Below, piece by piece: positions 18,297 to 27,244 of a stretch of 64,000 nt of DNA; within the stretch, counting starts at the first letter, position 1, and each line of letters starts with the position of its first letter. Source of the stretch: JACKAQ01 sp020634975 [NCBI: Calditrichia bacterium]. GTDB lineage: Bacteria > Calditrichota > Calditrichia > RBG-13-44-9. Position numbers and translations under genes: made by a program. The notes below the pieces were generated by a model, which was not told where the DNA came from, made no database searches, and worked only from the letters and a program-made list of their open reading frames with translations. The stretch is from the NCBI GenBank assembly GCA_020634975.1, contig JACKAQ010000002.1, forward strand, positions 434,001-498,000, in the 5' to 3' direction.

Positions 18297-19375
18297 TTTT
18301 CCATGGGATTTTTGAAAAACAAATCCAGCAGATATCCTTTCCGGCGTAGCTGACTGTCATTTTCCTGCAAAAACAGCAAAATGGATTCGATGGAAATACC
18401 AAAAGAAATGCCGTAATTGATTTTTTTTCGCATAGCAGCGTAAACGCTGCCGGTGTATGGTACGTTGATTGGAAAATCTCCTTTGTCCGGAAATTCGCTG
18501 GGAACAAGCACAACTTCATTTTCCGCAGAAACCGCATTTACGATGCCCACCAATTCAAAATTTGGATAGCCGTCGCGAATCGCAAGTGCGATGCCGCCGC
18601 TGAAGCCACGATTAAACAAAGCATCTACCAAAAAATCATGTTTGAAATTGCGGTTCGGATTGCTGACGATGCCGGTTGTCAGCATTTTTTTTCCGGATGG
18701 ATAGCCGATCAAATAAAGCAAACTGCCCCATTCCAATTCTTCCGAGCGACCCAAACGGTAGTCAAACACCGGAATATCATCAGATACAAACAATAGTTTT
18801 TTTCCGACTATTGCAATGTCGTTTTCATGATCGATCGCCAAAATTTCAAAATCTTCACCCTGACGCAGGTTCGCGAGAAAATTTTTCTGCTGTTTTTTAA
18901 AGGAAACGCGATGAATGAACGGTGATTCTTCGCCATTTTCGTTCGCGAAAAACGTATAAATCGTATCTGCAAAATCCACCACATGCGCGCAGGTTAACGC
19001 GGCAACCCTGTTGCGGTGATGATAGATAACCGTGGCTGTGCCAACGGCGTAATCGTTGAAAACGGTTCGTTCATATTTGCCGCTTTCAATCAGGTCTTTA
19101 TTAATATCACCTTTTTGAATCTGGTCCTCGATCGGAAATTGATAGCTTTCGTAATAGGCGGTTGCATTCACCAATTTCACGGTTTCCAACATGTCGGTTA
19201 ATGCATCGGAATTTTCACCAAATGGGAATGCCAAATCGTATCGACCATCGCTGATCACGCCGGATGGCGTTTGAATAACCTGTCGCATACAGCCGGAGAG
19301 CAAAAAACATATTGCAAAAAGGCAAGCGATTTGCCGCCCGAATGTTGCAACTGATGGATGTCTCAATGTTGCCAT
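18293..19375 (-). CDS. lipoprotein trypsin-like serine protease
   Basis: A 360-residue predicted lipoprotein: after a hydrophobic signal the lipobox LLSGC places the lipidated cysteine at C29. The body resembles a chymotrypsin-fold protease. AALTCAHVVDFAD supplies the His, ENDIAIVGKK a candidate Asp, and NRGFSGGIALA the nucleophile-type Ser in GFSGG. No PDZ domain is seen, unlike DegP/HtrA. Its start lies 13 bases inside the end of the upstream metallopeptidase gene, so translation is likely coupled. The target is unknown. Confidence 0.75.
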   Translation of the reverse strand: MATLRHPSVATFGRQIACLFAICFLLSGCMRQVIQTPSGVISDGRYDLAFPFGENSDALTDMLETVKLVNATAYYESYQFPIEDQIQKGDINKDLIESGKYERTVFNDYAVGTATVIYHHRNRVAALTCAHVVDFADTIYTFFANENGEESPFIHRVSFKKQQKNFLANLRQGEDFEILAIDHENDIAIVGKKLLFVSDDIPVFDYRLGRSEELEWGSLLYLIGYPSGKKMLTTGIVSNPNRNFKHDFLVDALFNRGFSGGIALAIRDGYPNFELVGIVNAVSAENEVVLVPSEFPDKGDFPINVPYTGSVYAAMRKKINYGISFGISIESILLFLQENDSQLRRKGYLLDLFFKNPMEN

Positions 19376-21702
19376 TTTTCACTCTTCGTTTCGCATAAAA
19401 CAGATTCTAAGTGATTGAAAATAATATTCTTAGGTTTTTCCGAAAACGGACCGATTTCAAAAGTTGTTTCGCCATCAACCAATTGCCGATAAACTTCGAT
19501 CCGATCGTTTTCAAATGTCACACCGACGAACACCGGCATTTTGAAATCCTGCGGCGCGTCTTCCTGGCTAACCCGACAACTGACAAGATATTCGCCGTTA
19601 GGCGATTGAGCTATATTGTGGCTGAAAATGTAAGTTGGGATATCTGTTCCGAACACCCATTGGTTGAAAAACCAATCCCATTTCTCACCGGTAAACGATT
19701 CCAGAAATGAAATAAAATGCGCTGTTGATGCCTGGCTGCCCGCATATTTACGGTAAAATTCGCCCAATAGTTGCCGGAAACGGCTATCGTCGAGCGTTTC
19801 GGTATCGGTAAGCATCGAGCGGATCATGTGCAACACCCATGCGCCTTTTTGGTAAATAATCAGCCGGTAATCGCCCTGTGTATCGCTGCTGAGCGTACGA
19901 TATCCAAGCCAGATTGGACCAGCTTTTTGACCATCGCCTAAAAGAAATTTACGGTTTCCGGTGATCTCTTTTCGCCGGGTTTCGAGCAAATCGTAAAATT
20001 TGTCGTCGTTATCTTCCTCTTTTTTAACGAGATCGTGCAGATATAGCCAGCCGCAATATTCCGAAAAGGCTTCGCTGATCCATTGATCGTGATACGTCGC
20101 AAAATCGACACCGATGCCCCACCATTGATGTGCAACCTCGTGTGCACGGAAAACCTCGTCGTCGCCGCTGTTTCGTGTCATTTGGAAGGTTTGCCACGAC
20201 AGGTGAATCAATCCCGGAAACGCCTCGCCGTGACTGAACGGGATGTCCGTCGCAAAAAAGTGATTGAGGGGTAGGGGAGCGAGCATTTCCTGAAACAGTG
20301 TCATGCTGCGGCGAACATCTTTGCCGACCTGAACTTCCATATTCCTGCCGCTGCCGATGCCCTGCGCTGCCAGCGAATGGGCGATTTCCCGGTGCCCGGT
20401 TTCTGCCATTTGAATGGTAACCGGTGGAATGGTGTCGTTTACGATTTTATAATCTGTAAAAAACCCGATATTGAATGACATATTGTGCATCGGCTCCGGC
20501 GATTTCCAATGGCTGACAATCATTTTATCAAGCGTATCCGCAGATACAAATTCGCCGGAACCTGCGAACTGGAAATTGTCCGGATAGCGATAAGTCACAC
20601 GGAAATCTGCTTTTTTTCGCGTGCCATGTTTGGGATACCAATTTCGCGAAGACCGGATGTAAAACCAATCTCTGGCGCGCTCAATCAAATCCCCACGATA
20701 GTGAAAAGTGATTTGCCGCTGTTCTCCGGGTTCGGTATCCCTGTCACATTTTATCCATAAATAGGGATTTTCCTTTTCTTTCACAAATTCAACCGGCTCG
20801 CCATTTTCCCAAAAAGCGGAATCAATTTCCAGTTCAGCAAACAAATTCAGTTCCAGCCAGCTTTGCGATTTCATCAATAATTCGAATGAAATTGTTGCAG
20901 TTGCGGAAAATTTGAGCTGACTGCCTTTTAGGGTCACATCAAGATCGTATTCGGAAATATGCAACCTGCTTTTATCTTCTTCGCGCTGATCCGCCCCGGA
21001 AAGATAATCCGATTGTTGATGAAACTGGTTGATTACTTCCGCAATATATAAATAGGATGGTCCTTTCAGCCGGCGCATAAATCGCACTTCTTCTTCCTGA
21101 AACGGGTTGATTTCGAAAAATAGCGGGTCGGTTTTGTGATCACTGAAATGGGCATAAAAAAAGCCGTTTGTTTCGCTTTCGAGAACCGTTTTCATGATGG
21201 CGTTATCAAATTGTTTTCCGGTTTTCCGGTGAAGATATTTGATGGCGTATTCAACGTCATCGCGAAAATCACGGCGTGGCTTTTTGGGGCTAAAGGTAAG
21301 TTTTTTCTGAAGTTCGGGTAATGTTGAATCCGCAAAAACGATGAACAGCGATTTGAATGTTTCGCTCAATGATGGCTTATCGTAAAACCGTTCGAGTTGC
21401 TCGGTTTCGACACGGGTTGGCGGTGTAAATGAAAAAACGCCCTCACCCCGGAAAATTGCTGCATACACTTTGCCGTTTATGGGTTTGCACAAATACAAAA
21501 CGCCTTTGACAAGCGTAAATTTTCCAACATCGCGAACAAGCTGAAGATCGGTAACTTCCGCCATTTGTCCGTCATCGGGCTCCAGATCCATAAACGCGTC
21601 GTAAATATGCCAATATTCCAGCTTTTCTGCGTCTTTTTGGGCCATAATTTGTGAGCTGGAAAGCCACAATGCGTAATATATTAGTGTGATTATTCGAGCC
21701 AT
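19363..21702 (-). CDS. M1 family-like metallopeptidase, exported
   Basis: A 779-residue protein with a short signal (ITLIYYALWLSSSQIMA). The zinc site is HEVAHQWW (H521, E522, H525) followed 18 residues later by E544 in ISEAFSEY, the gluzincin HExxH-x18-E pattern of M1 peptidases. The GxMEN exopeptidase motif that normally lies upstream reads HGEAFPGLIHLS, so the Glu that grips a free N-terminus is not in its usual setting. A tyrosine-rich segment (YRLIIYQKGAWVLHMIRSM) matches the M1 C-terminal catalytic region. It is about 200 residues longer at the N-terminus than simple M1 enzymes. Co-transcribed with the lipoprotein protease. Confidence 0.9.
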   Translation of the reverse strand: MARIITLIYYALWLSSSQIMAQKDAEKLEYWHIYDAFMDLEPDDGQMAEVTDLQLVRDVGKFTLVKGVLYLCKPINGKVYAAIFRGEGVFSFTPPTRVETEQLERFYDKPSLSETFKSLFIVFADSTLPELQKKLTFSPKKPRRDFRDDVEYAIKYLHRKTGKQFDNAIMKTVLESETNGFFYAHFSDHKTDPLFFEINPFQEEEVRFMRRLKGPSYLYIAEVINQFHQQSDYLSGADQREEDKSRLHISEYDLDVTLKGSQLKFSATATISFELLMKSQSWLELNLFAELEIDSAFWENGEPVEFVKEKENPYLWIKCDRDTEPGEQRQITFHYRGDLIERARDWFYIRSSRNWYPKHGTRKKADFRVTYRYPDNFQFAGSGEFVSADTLDKMIVSHWKSPEPMHNMSFNIGFFTDYKIVNDTIPPVTIQMAETGHREIAHSLAAQGIGSGRNMEVQVGKDVRRSMTLFQEMLAPLPLNHFFATDIPFSHGEAFPGLIHLSWQTFQMTRNSGDDEVFRAHEVAHQWWGIGVDFATYHDQWISEAFSEYCGWLYLHDLVKKEEDNDDKFYDLLETRRKEITGNRKFLLGDGQKAGPIWLGYRTLSSDTQGDYRLIIYQKGAWVLHMIRSMLTDTETLDDSRFRQLLGEFYRKYAGSQASTAHFISFLESFTGEKWDWFFNQWVFGTDIPTYIFSHNIAQSPNGEYLVSCRVSQEDAPQDFKMPVFVGVTFENDRIEVYRQLVDGETTFEIGPFSEKPKNIIFNHLESVLCETKSEKWQH

Positions 21703-21758
21703 AGATTTGATTTACGCTAATTTTTGGGTGAAATTCAATGCCATAAATGAGGTATTTT

Positions 21759-23081
21759 TTAGCCAATCGGGAAATTTACCGTTACTGTTGTACCCTTTCC
21801 GGTTTGGCTGACAACCGAAATTGTGCCGTTCATTTGGGTTACCAACTGTTTTGTGATTGCCATTCCCAAGCCGCTGCCGGTAGCGCGGGTGCTGTAAAAT
21901 GGTTCAAAAATCCGGTCTAGTGTTTCGACGGACATGCCGCTGCCGTTGTCCGTTACCCGGATGGAAAGGCTGTTTGAACCGCCATTTTTTATGGCAATAT
22001 CGACGACAATTTTACCGCCATCCGCTGCCGCAGCAACTGATTGCCGGGCGTTTTCGATAATATTTATCATCACTTGTTTGAACGCATCGTCGTTTAATTT
22101 TAGCTGCGGGACAGTTTCCGGGATGTTGAAATCGAGCCGTTCATCCTGAAATTGCCGTTTTAACGAGAGCAGCAGTTCATCGGGATTTTGGAGCGACAAA
22201 GCCAGGTCACGTTGTTTTGCAAATTGCAAAAAATCGCTGACCAACCGGTTCAACCGGTTGATTTCGTCGGGAATAAAATCGAACATTTCGTCATCGTGTT
22301 GGCGGTATTTTTTGCGCAATACCTCCGCCGAACCTTTGATAATACTTAGCGGATTACGAATTTCGTGCGCAACCATCGCCGCCATTTGTCCCAATTCTGC
22401 CAACCGATTTTGCTTTTCCAACATTTCTCGCGTTTGGAACAACTGCCGGATTGCCAGCAAAATTAAGCCCGCAAATAGCAAAATAACGGCGGTTCCGGCT
22501 ATCGCCGTAACAATCAAACTACGCCGGAAAAAATAGAGCGTTGCAAAAATATCTGCCGGTGCTTCAACCAGCAAAACGGCAGTCGGTACGCCAAATTCAT
22601 TTAAAATTGGTGTGTAAGTCGTTAAAAAATAATCGCTTCCAAATTGAACTCGCTCAACAAGCGTGCCCTCTCCGAGTTGCGCATTTTGAAAAAGACTGTC
22701 GTTGACCGGAAATTGTCTGGCGCGATGTTGGCCATCTGCGGTCAATTCGGGGGATATCCACTGTGTTTTGTCCGGCGAAATCACAAACACATTTTCCAGC
22801 TCTCCGGCGCGTTGAAATTCGTATAGCAATTGCTCCAGCGCAATCAACCGGACGTCGTCCGGTGACAGTCCGAACAAATCGGTAAACACAAATTTCTCGC
22901 TGATTTGCAGCGCGTAAACTTCACTATTCCGCCGCGATTGACGGGAGAGTGCATCCAGCAGTTGGGTATCCAGCCGATTCAAAAATAGCCAACCCCAAAA
23001 ATTGAGGAGAATCAGCGCCAAAACGCCGGCAGCAATCACAACATAAATGGTTTTTGGGTTATTTAGCAGACGCAATTTCAA
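21759..23081 (-). CDS. membrane sensor histidine kinase (NtrB/ZraS type)
   Basis: 440 residues. Membrane segments lie near 12-33 and 188-210, enclosing an extracytoplasmic sensor of about 150 residues. HisKA holds H239 in AAMVAHEIRNPLSIIKGSAE; the ATPase has INIIENARQS, RVTDNGSGM and GSGLGMAITKQLV. The HEIRNPL form and single sensor resemble kinases that pair with sigma54-dependent response regulators. No response regulator is next to it. Its ATG overlaps the stop of the NYN-domain gene by four bases (ATGA). Confidence 0.92.
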   Translation of the reverse strand: MKLRLLNNPKTIYVVIAAGVLALILLNFWGWLFLNRLDTQLLDALSRQSRRNSEVYALQISEKFVFTDLFGLSPDDVRLIALEQLLYEFQRAGELENVFVISPDKTQWISPELTADGQHRARQFPVNDSLFQNAQLGEGTLVERVQFGSDYFLTTYTPILNEFGVPTAVLLVEAPADIFATLYFFRRSLIVTAIAGTAVILLFAGLILLAIRQLFQTREMLEKQNRLAELGQMAAMVAHEIRNPLSIIKGSAEVLRKKYRQHDDEMFDFIPDEINRLNRLVSDFLQFAKQRDLALSLQNPDELLLSLKRQFQDERLDFNIPETVPQLKLNDDAFKQVMINIIENARQSVAAAADGGKIVVDIAIKNGGSNSLSIRVTDNGSGMSVETLDRIFEPFYSTRATGSGLGMAITKQLVTQMNGTISVVSQTGKGTTVTVNFPIG

Positions 23082-23584
23082 TCCTCGTCATCCCGGTTTT
23101 CGAACAACTTTTTCCAGTAATCCACTTCCGCGTCACTCAAATCGCCCTGAAATTTGGTTTTGGTTTGCTGAAATTTTGCGTTACTGCTGTTTGTGGCGCT
23201 GTTTTTTTGGATCATTCGCCCAAATTCTTCGGATGTCAAATTTGAAACGCCGTGATCTTTTGCGGTCATTCGAATCACCCGGTCTGAGGTCACAACGGTT
23301 AGTTTTGCCGGTGCTTTGCTTTTGCGAACCATTTTACGAATCACATCGTCCGCTTCTTTTCCTGGCGAGCTGAAAATTATTTTTAACAATTTTGCTGGAG
23401 AAAACGCGCTCGCAGACTGCTGCCGGTTGTCGAAAACGACAGTGATGTGGCAGTTCTGCGTGGCTGCATAATTTTGCAATTGACGAATTAAATAGTCGCG
23501 TTGGGTTTCCAGTTCGAGATTTAACGGGATATCCAGATTCCCACAATTTAGCAAATTGTAGCCGTCGATTATCAGCCGGTTCAT
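23078..23584 (-). CDS. NYN domain (YacP-like) RNase-fold protein
   Basis: Start at ATG 23584 (MNRLIIDGYNLLN); an in-frame TTG four codons earlier is the alternative. The 168-residue protein has the NYN/PIN-like pattern: IIDGYNLL, HITVVFDNRQ, GKEADDVIRKMV and LTVVTSDRVIRMTAKDHG, with acidic residues spread as in the YacP (Rae1-like) family. Members cleave RNA, including mRNA on the ribosome in Bacillus. The C-terminus KFQGDLSDAEVDYWKKLFENRDD is charged. Joined to a sensor kinase by an ATGA overlap, which is unusual for this family. Confidence 0.85.
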   Translation of the reverse strand: MNRLIIDGYNLLNCGNLDIPLNLELETQRDYLIRQLQNYAATQNCHITVVFDNRQQSASAFSPAKLLKIIFSSPGKEADDVIRKMVRKSKAPAKLTVVTSDRVIRMTAKDHGVSNLTSEEFGRMIQKNSATNSSNAKFQQTKTKFQGDLSDAEVDYWKKLFENRDDED

Positions 23585-23892
23585 TTTGTGATCCAATATT
23601 TTTTGCCGAGAAAATAAAGTTTTTCGAAAAATAGCCGTAAAACTGAGTTAAATCAAGTGTAATCATCTCTTTGCTGTGCGATGCAAGATACTGTATCAAA
23701 GTGCCTTTTTGGGTGCCGGGATGTTAGGAAAATGCAAAAATGTTGAATAATTACAATAAAGAAATGTAAATCTACAACAAAGTAGTAAGTTGACCGCAGA
23801 TTTTTGTGGAAGTTTTAAAATTATTGTCGTATTTTCCGTTGGCACCGAAACAAACAGTTGCTAACGTGTATATTTTCAGGTAATTAGGTAAA
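23585..23892. other. divergent intergenic region
   Basis: No gene. It lies between the NYN gene (minus) and the hybrid kinase (plus). A possible promoter for the kinase is TTGACC at 23790 with TTTTAA 17 bases further on, which is a weak match. Nothing else is recognised. Confidence 0.5.
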
Positions 23893-26800
23893 ATGGACGA
23901 AACCGGGAAATCTTTGAAAACATCGTCAACACACGGGGAAAACCGCTATCCGGGCTTGTTACAAACCTGGATTCGCGACAATGCCGAGTTGAAACCGTAT
24001 ATTAGAATGAAATCCTGGTATTTGCTCGTCCAGTTTTTGCTGCGTTCGCTTAAATCCGACAATTCCGCAGAAATCGACAAATTTATTTCCGATCTTTTCC
24101 CCAACCTGTTTCGCGATGAAGTGCCTTATTTTTTAGCGGCGCAGGGGTTGACCAGTTTGCGCAGTTCGATGCTTTCTTATATTATGGAAGAACAAAAAAG
24201 ACGCGGCGCACGGGAAACAGATGAACAAATTTTAAAAATTATCAGTATTTTTGACCGCGTTTTTCGCTATTTAAATACCCAAATTCGCCAATATTCCGAA
24301 CCCAAAAATGACACGGTGATTGAAATTCTCGATGGAGAATCGCCTGAAAATCGCCCAAATCTGATGGTCTTGCGCGTGGACGGTCGCCGGTTTGAAGGAA
24401 CTGTCCGGATGGATCGCCAACTAAAGCAATTCCTCGGTTTGACAGAACGCCGTTTGTTGACTTCGGTAAATTGGGACCTGTTTATTCACCCGGACGATAT
24501 GCCGGATGCCCTCACAACATGGCGTGATTCGGTCGAAAATCGCTCACCGGTTTACGAGCTTGGCTATCGTTTGAAACATAGCGACGGCAACTGGCGAAGC
24601 GTGCTGGAAATCGGGCGAATTTTGTATTCATCTGATGGCAAGCCAATCGCCGGCGTAACGGTGCTGATGGAAAGCAACACAGCCGAAGCGCTGGGACAGT
24701 TGCCGCCCGATTACCTGTTGCGATATCTGATCGATTCGCGTAAAGATATGACTTTGCTGGTTGACCAAAATGCCCAAACATTGTATGCGACGCCGCTGCT
24801 GGTTCAGCAAATTGCCCAACCGGACAAACCGGCAAATGGTACGCTGCCGAAAAACATCGCAGTTTTGCAAAACGAGAGCGACAGAAAAATTACCGCTGTT
24901 AATTTTTGGGAAATTTTGGCTCAATCGCAAAGCGCTGGCAAACATCGAAAAACGATTCAAATAAAAATACAGAATGACGCACGTGAACAAGATAAAACGC
25001 TCGATTTCCGATTAATAAAATTGGCAAAAATATTTGGTAAGCCGGTTTATTTGCTGTGGGCGACCGAAATCAGTGTTCAAAAAGATGATTCGGGACTTGC
25101 CGATAGATTGGCGGATTTACATCGTTTCAGTGCCGAACTGAAGTCGCAAATTGATACGTCGCGAATTTACCAATCGGTAGTTGCTGCGATTCGCCAAACG
25201 ATCCCGGCAGCAGATGCCGCAGCAATGTTATTGTTAACAGACAACGGTTTTTTGTTTGGGTTGGGTTATGGTTATCCGGAATCAGAAAATTCCGAGCATG
25301 TATTTATCGATCGCCAAACCTTCCGCGATTGGGAAAAAAATGCCGAAATTGATGTCCGCACGGAAGTATCAAAATTGCTTTCCGCTGAGTTGTTGAACGA
25401 TGAAAATCTGCAAAACGAGCATCAGCTTGTTGAAATTATCCGGATTCACGGTCAGGCAAAAGCTATTTTGCAAGCCGGCATTACTAACCGTTCGAAAAAA
25501 TTTGATGAAAATGATCGCCACATTTTTGTGCTGTTGAGCCAGTTTTGCCAATCGGCATTGGAGCGATTGACCGCTGTGCAGGGCGCCCGTGAAAAGGACG
25601 CCAATTACCGGATGATTTTCGATCGTTCGCAATTGCCAATGTGGATTGTCCGTGAAGGTGAGGGACTTTCTTTTAATCGGCAATTTACAAATTTGATGGA
25701 AATTACGCCGGAGCGAGCGGTTGAACTGCCGATTTCCGCATGGATTCACCCGGATGATCTGGTCCTTTTCCGCAAAACGCTTAATTATGTTGAAGAAAAC
25801 AGCAGTATTTATCAGGAAAATTTTCGCCTCAGCCGTGCTGATGGATTGGTAATTCCCTGTTCGGTAAATTTTTTGCCCATTGATTTTCGTGGCAAACCTG
25901 CTGTTTTGCTGGAAGCTTTGGAGCTAAATCCGGTCGAAAAACTGGAGCCGCAACTGCAAAACGCCCAAAAACGGGAAACAGTCAGCCAATTGGCAACCGG
26001 GCTTGCGCATGATTTCAACAACATTATTGGCGCAATTTTACCGAGCGCACAAATGATTCTGCAACAGCCGGAAAATGTTGAGCAAAACCAGAACCGGGCA
26101 CGGGTCATTTATCAGATGGCGAAACGCGCAGCTGAGATTACCGGTAAAATGTTGAATTATTCCAAAAGCGAACCGGCAGTTGAAAAATCACAATTCAGCC
26201 TGCTCGAACTGGTTGAGGATTCACGCGATCTGGTTGAAAAAATGGTCGGTTCTGCGATTGACGTGCAATATGATTTGCCGGAATCCGCACCAGAAATTAA
26301 TGGCGATTACGGACAGGTGACGCAGGTGTTGCTCAACCTTGCCGCAAATGCAAAAGATGCAATGCCGGATGGCGGCAAAATTATTATTCGCGTTCGCGAG
26401 AAAAATATTGATGCTAAATCCGGTAATTTCAAAGCCTTAAAACCCGGAAACTATGTGTGCCTGAGCGTGCAGGACAATGGCGGCGGTATTCCGCTGGAAA
26501 TTCGTAAACAAATTTTCAAACCGTTTTTTTCGACAAAAGGCAATGGGCAGGGCTCCGGTTTGGGATTGAGCATTGTGCAGGGAATCATCAAAAAGCACAA
26601 CGGCTATTTGATGTTGCAAAGTATTGAAAATCAGGGGAGCATTTTTCACCTGTATTTGCCTTCTGCAACAGTTGCGCATCAACAACAGTCGCCAACAGCT
26701 ACGCCCAAGGCAGATGCAAAACGGGCTGAGATCAAACCGGAAACGAGCCAGCCAAAAGTTGCAATTGTCCGCTCGCCAGCCCGAAAAGACAGCGACAACG

Positions 26801-27213
26801 GACACAAAATTGCGAATGGCAAAGAAGCGCCGAATACTCAAACTATTTTGGTAATTGATGACGAACCTCATTTGCTGGAAGTTTACGAAGCGATGCTGCA
26901 AATGATGAATTTTAACGTGCTGATAGCCAAAAACGGTCGTGAAGGGCTGCGAAAATATTATGAAAATGCCAGCGACATTGCGTTGGTTATTCTCGATTTC
27001 GGAATGCCGGGATTGAACGGTGAACAGGTTTTCCGGGCGCTGCGGAAAATGAATTCTGCTGTTCAGGTGCTGTTGAGCACCGGATTAGGCGAGCAACGCG
27101 CCGTTACCGGATTAGTGCAAAACGACGCTGTGCCGTTGCTTCAAAAGCCGTTTACTGTGGAATCTTTATCGCGTAAGGTTTCGGAGTTGGTTGGAACTGC
27201 GGTTGTAAAATGA
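23893..27213 (+). CDS. hybrid sensor histidine kinase with C-terminal receiver
   Basis: 1,106 residues and no membrane segment, so cytosolic. Order: a helical N-terminal domain (about 1-140); a PAS fold (about 160-270) with RRLLTSVNWDLFIHPDDMPD; a PAS-like region to about 410; a GAF-like domain (about 410-560); a second PAS (about 570-690) with SAWIHPDDLVLFRKT; HisKA with H706 in LATGLAHDFNNIIGAI; HATPase with LLNLAANAKDAMPDGG and GSGLGLSIVQGI; a linker; and a receiver with D1035 in VILDFGMPGLNGE and a terminal LLQKPFT. The HDFNN box is typical of kinases that end in a receiver. It may pass phosphate to a separate partner not found here. The signal is unknown. Confidence 0.9.
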   Translation: MDETGKSLKTSSTHGENRYPGLLQTWIRDNAELKPYIRMKSWYLLVQFLLRSLKSDNSAEIDKFISDLFPNLFRDEVPYFLAAQGLTSLRSSMLSYIMEEQKRRGARETDEQILKIISIFDRVFRYLNTQIRQYSEPKNDTVIEILDGESPENRPNLMVLRVDGRRFEGTVRMDRQLKQFLGLTERRLLTSVNWDLFIHPDDMPDALTTWRDSVENRSPVYELGYRLKHSDGNWRSVLEIGRILYSSDGKPIAGVTVLMESNTAEALGQLPPDYLLRYLIDSRKDMTLLVDQNAQTLYATPLLVQQIAQPDKPANGTLPKNIAVLQNESDRKITAVNFWEILAQSQSAGKHRKTIQIKIQNDAREQDKTLDFRLIKLAKIFGKPVYLLWATEISVQKDDSGLADRLADLHRFSAELKSQIDTSRIYQSVVAAIRQTIPAADAAAMLLLTDNGFLFGLGYGYPESENSEHVFIDRQTFRDWEKNAEIDVRTEVSKLLSAELLNDENLQNEHQLVEIIRIHGQAKAILQAGITNRSKKFDENDRHIFVLLSQFCQSALERLTAVQGAREKDANYRMIFDRSQLPMWIVREGEGLSFNRQFTNLMEITPERAVELPISAWIHPDDLVLFRKTLNYVEENSSIYQENFRLSRADGLVIPCSVNFLPIDFRGKPAVLLEALELNPVEKLEPQLQNAQKRETVSQLATGLAHDFNNIIGAILPSAQMILQQPENVEQNQNRARVIYQMAKRAAEITGKMLNYSKSEPAVEKSQFSLLELVEDSRDLVEKMVGSAIDVQYDLPESAPEINGDYGQVTQVLLNLAANAKDAMPDGGKIIIRVREKNIDAKSGNFKALKPGNYVCLSVQDNGGGIPLEIRKQIFKPFFSTKGNGQGSGLGLSIVQGIIKKHNGYLMLQSIENQGSIFHLYLPSATVAHQQQSPTATPKADAKRAEIKPETSQPKVAIVRSPARKDSDNGHKIANGKEAPNTQTILVIDDEPHLLEVYEAMLQMMNFNVLIAKNGREGLRKYYENASDIALVILDFGMPGLNGEQVFRALRKMNSAVQVLLSTGLGEQRAVTGLVQNDAVPLLQKPFTVESLSRKVSELVGTAVVK

Positions 27214-27244
27214 AAATCGATCACCTCAAATAGCGCTATTCAAT

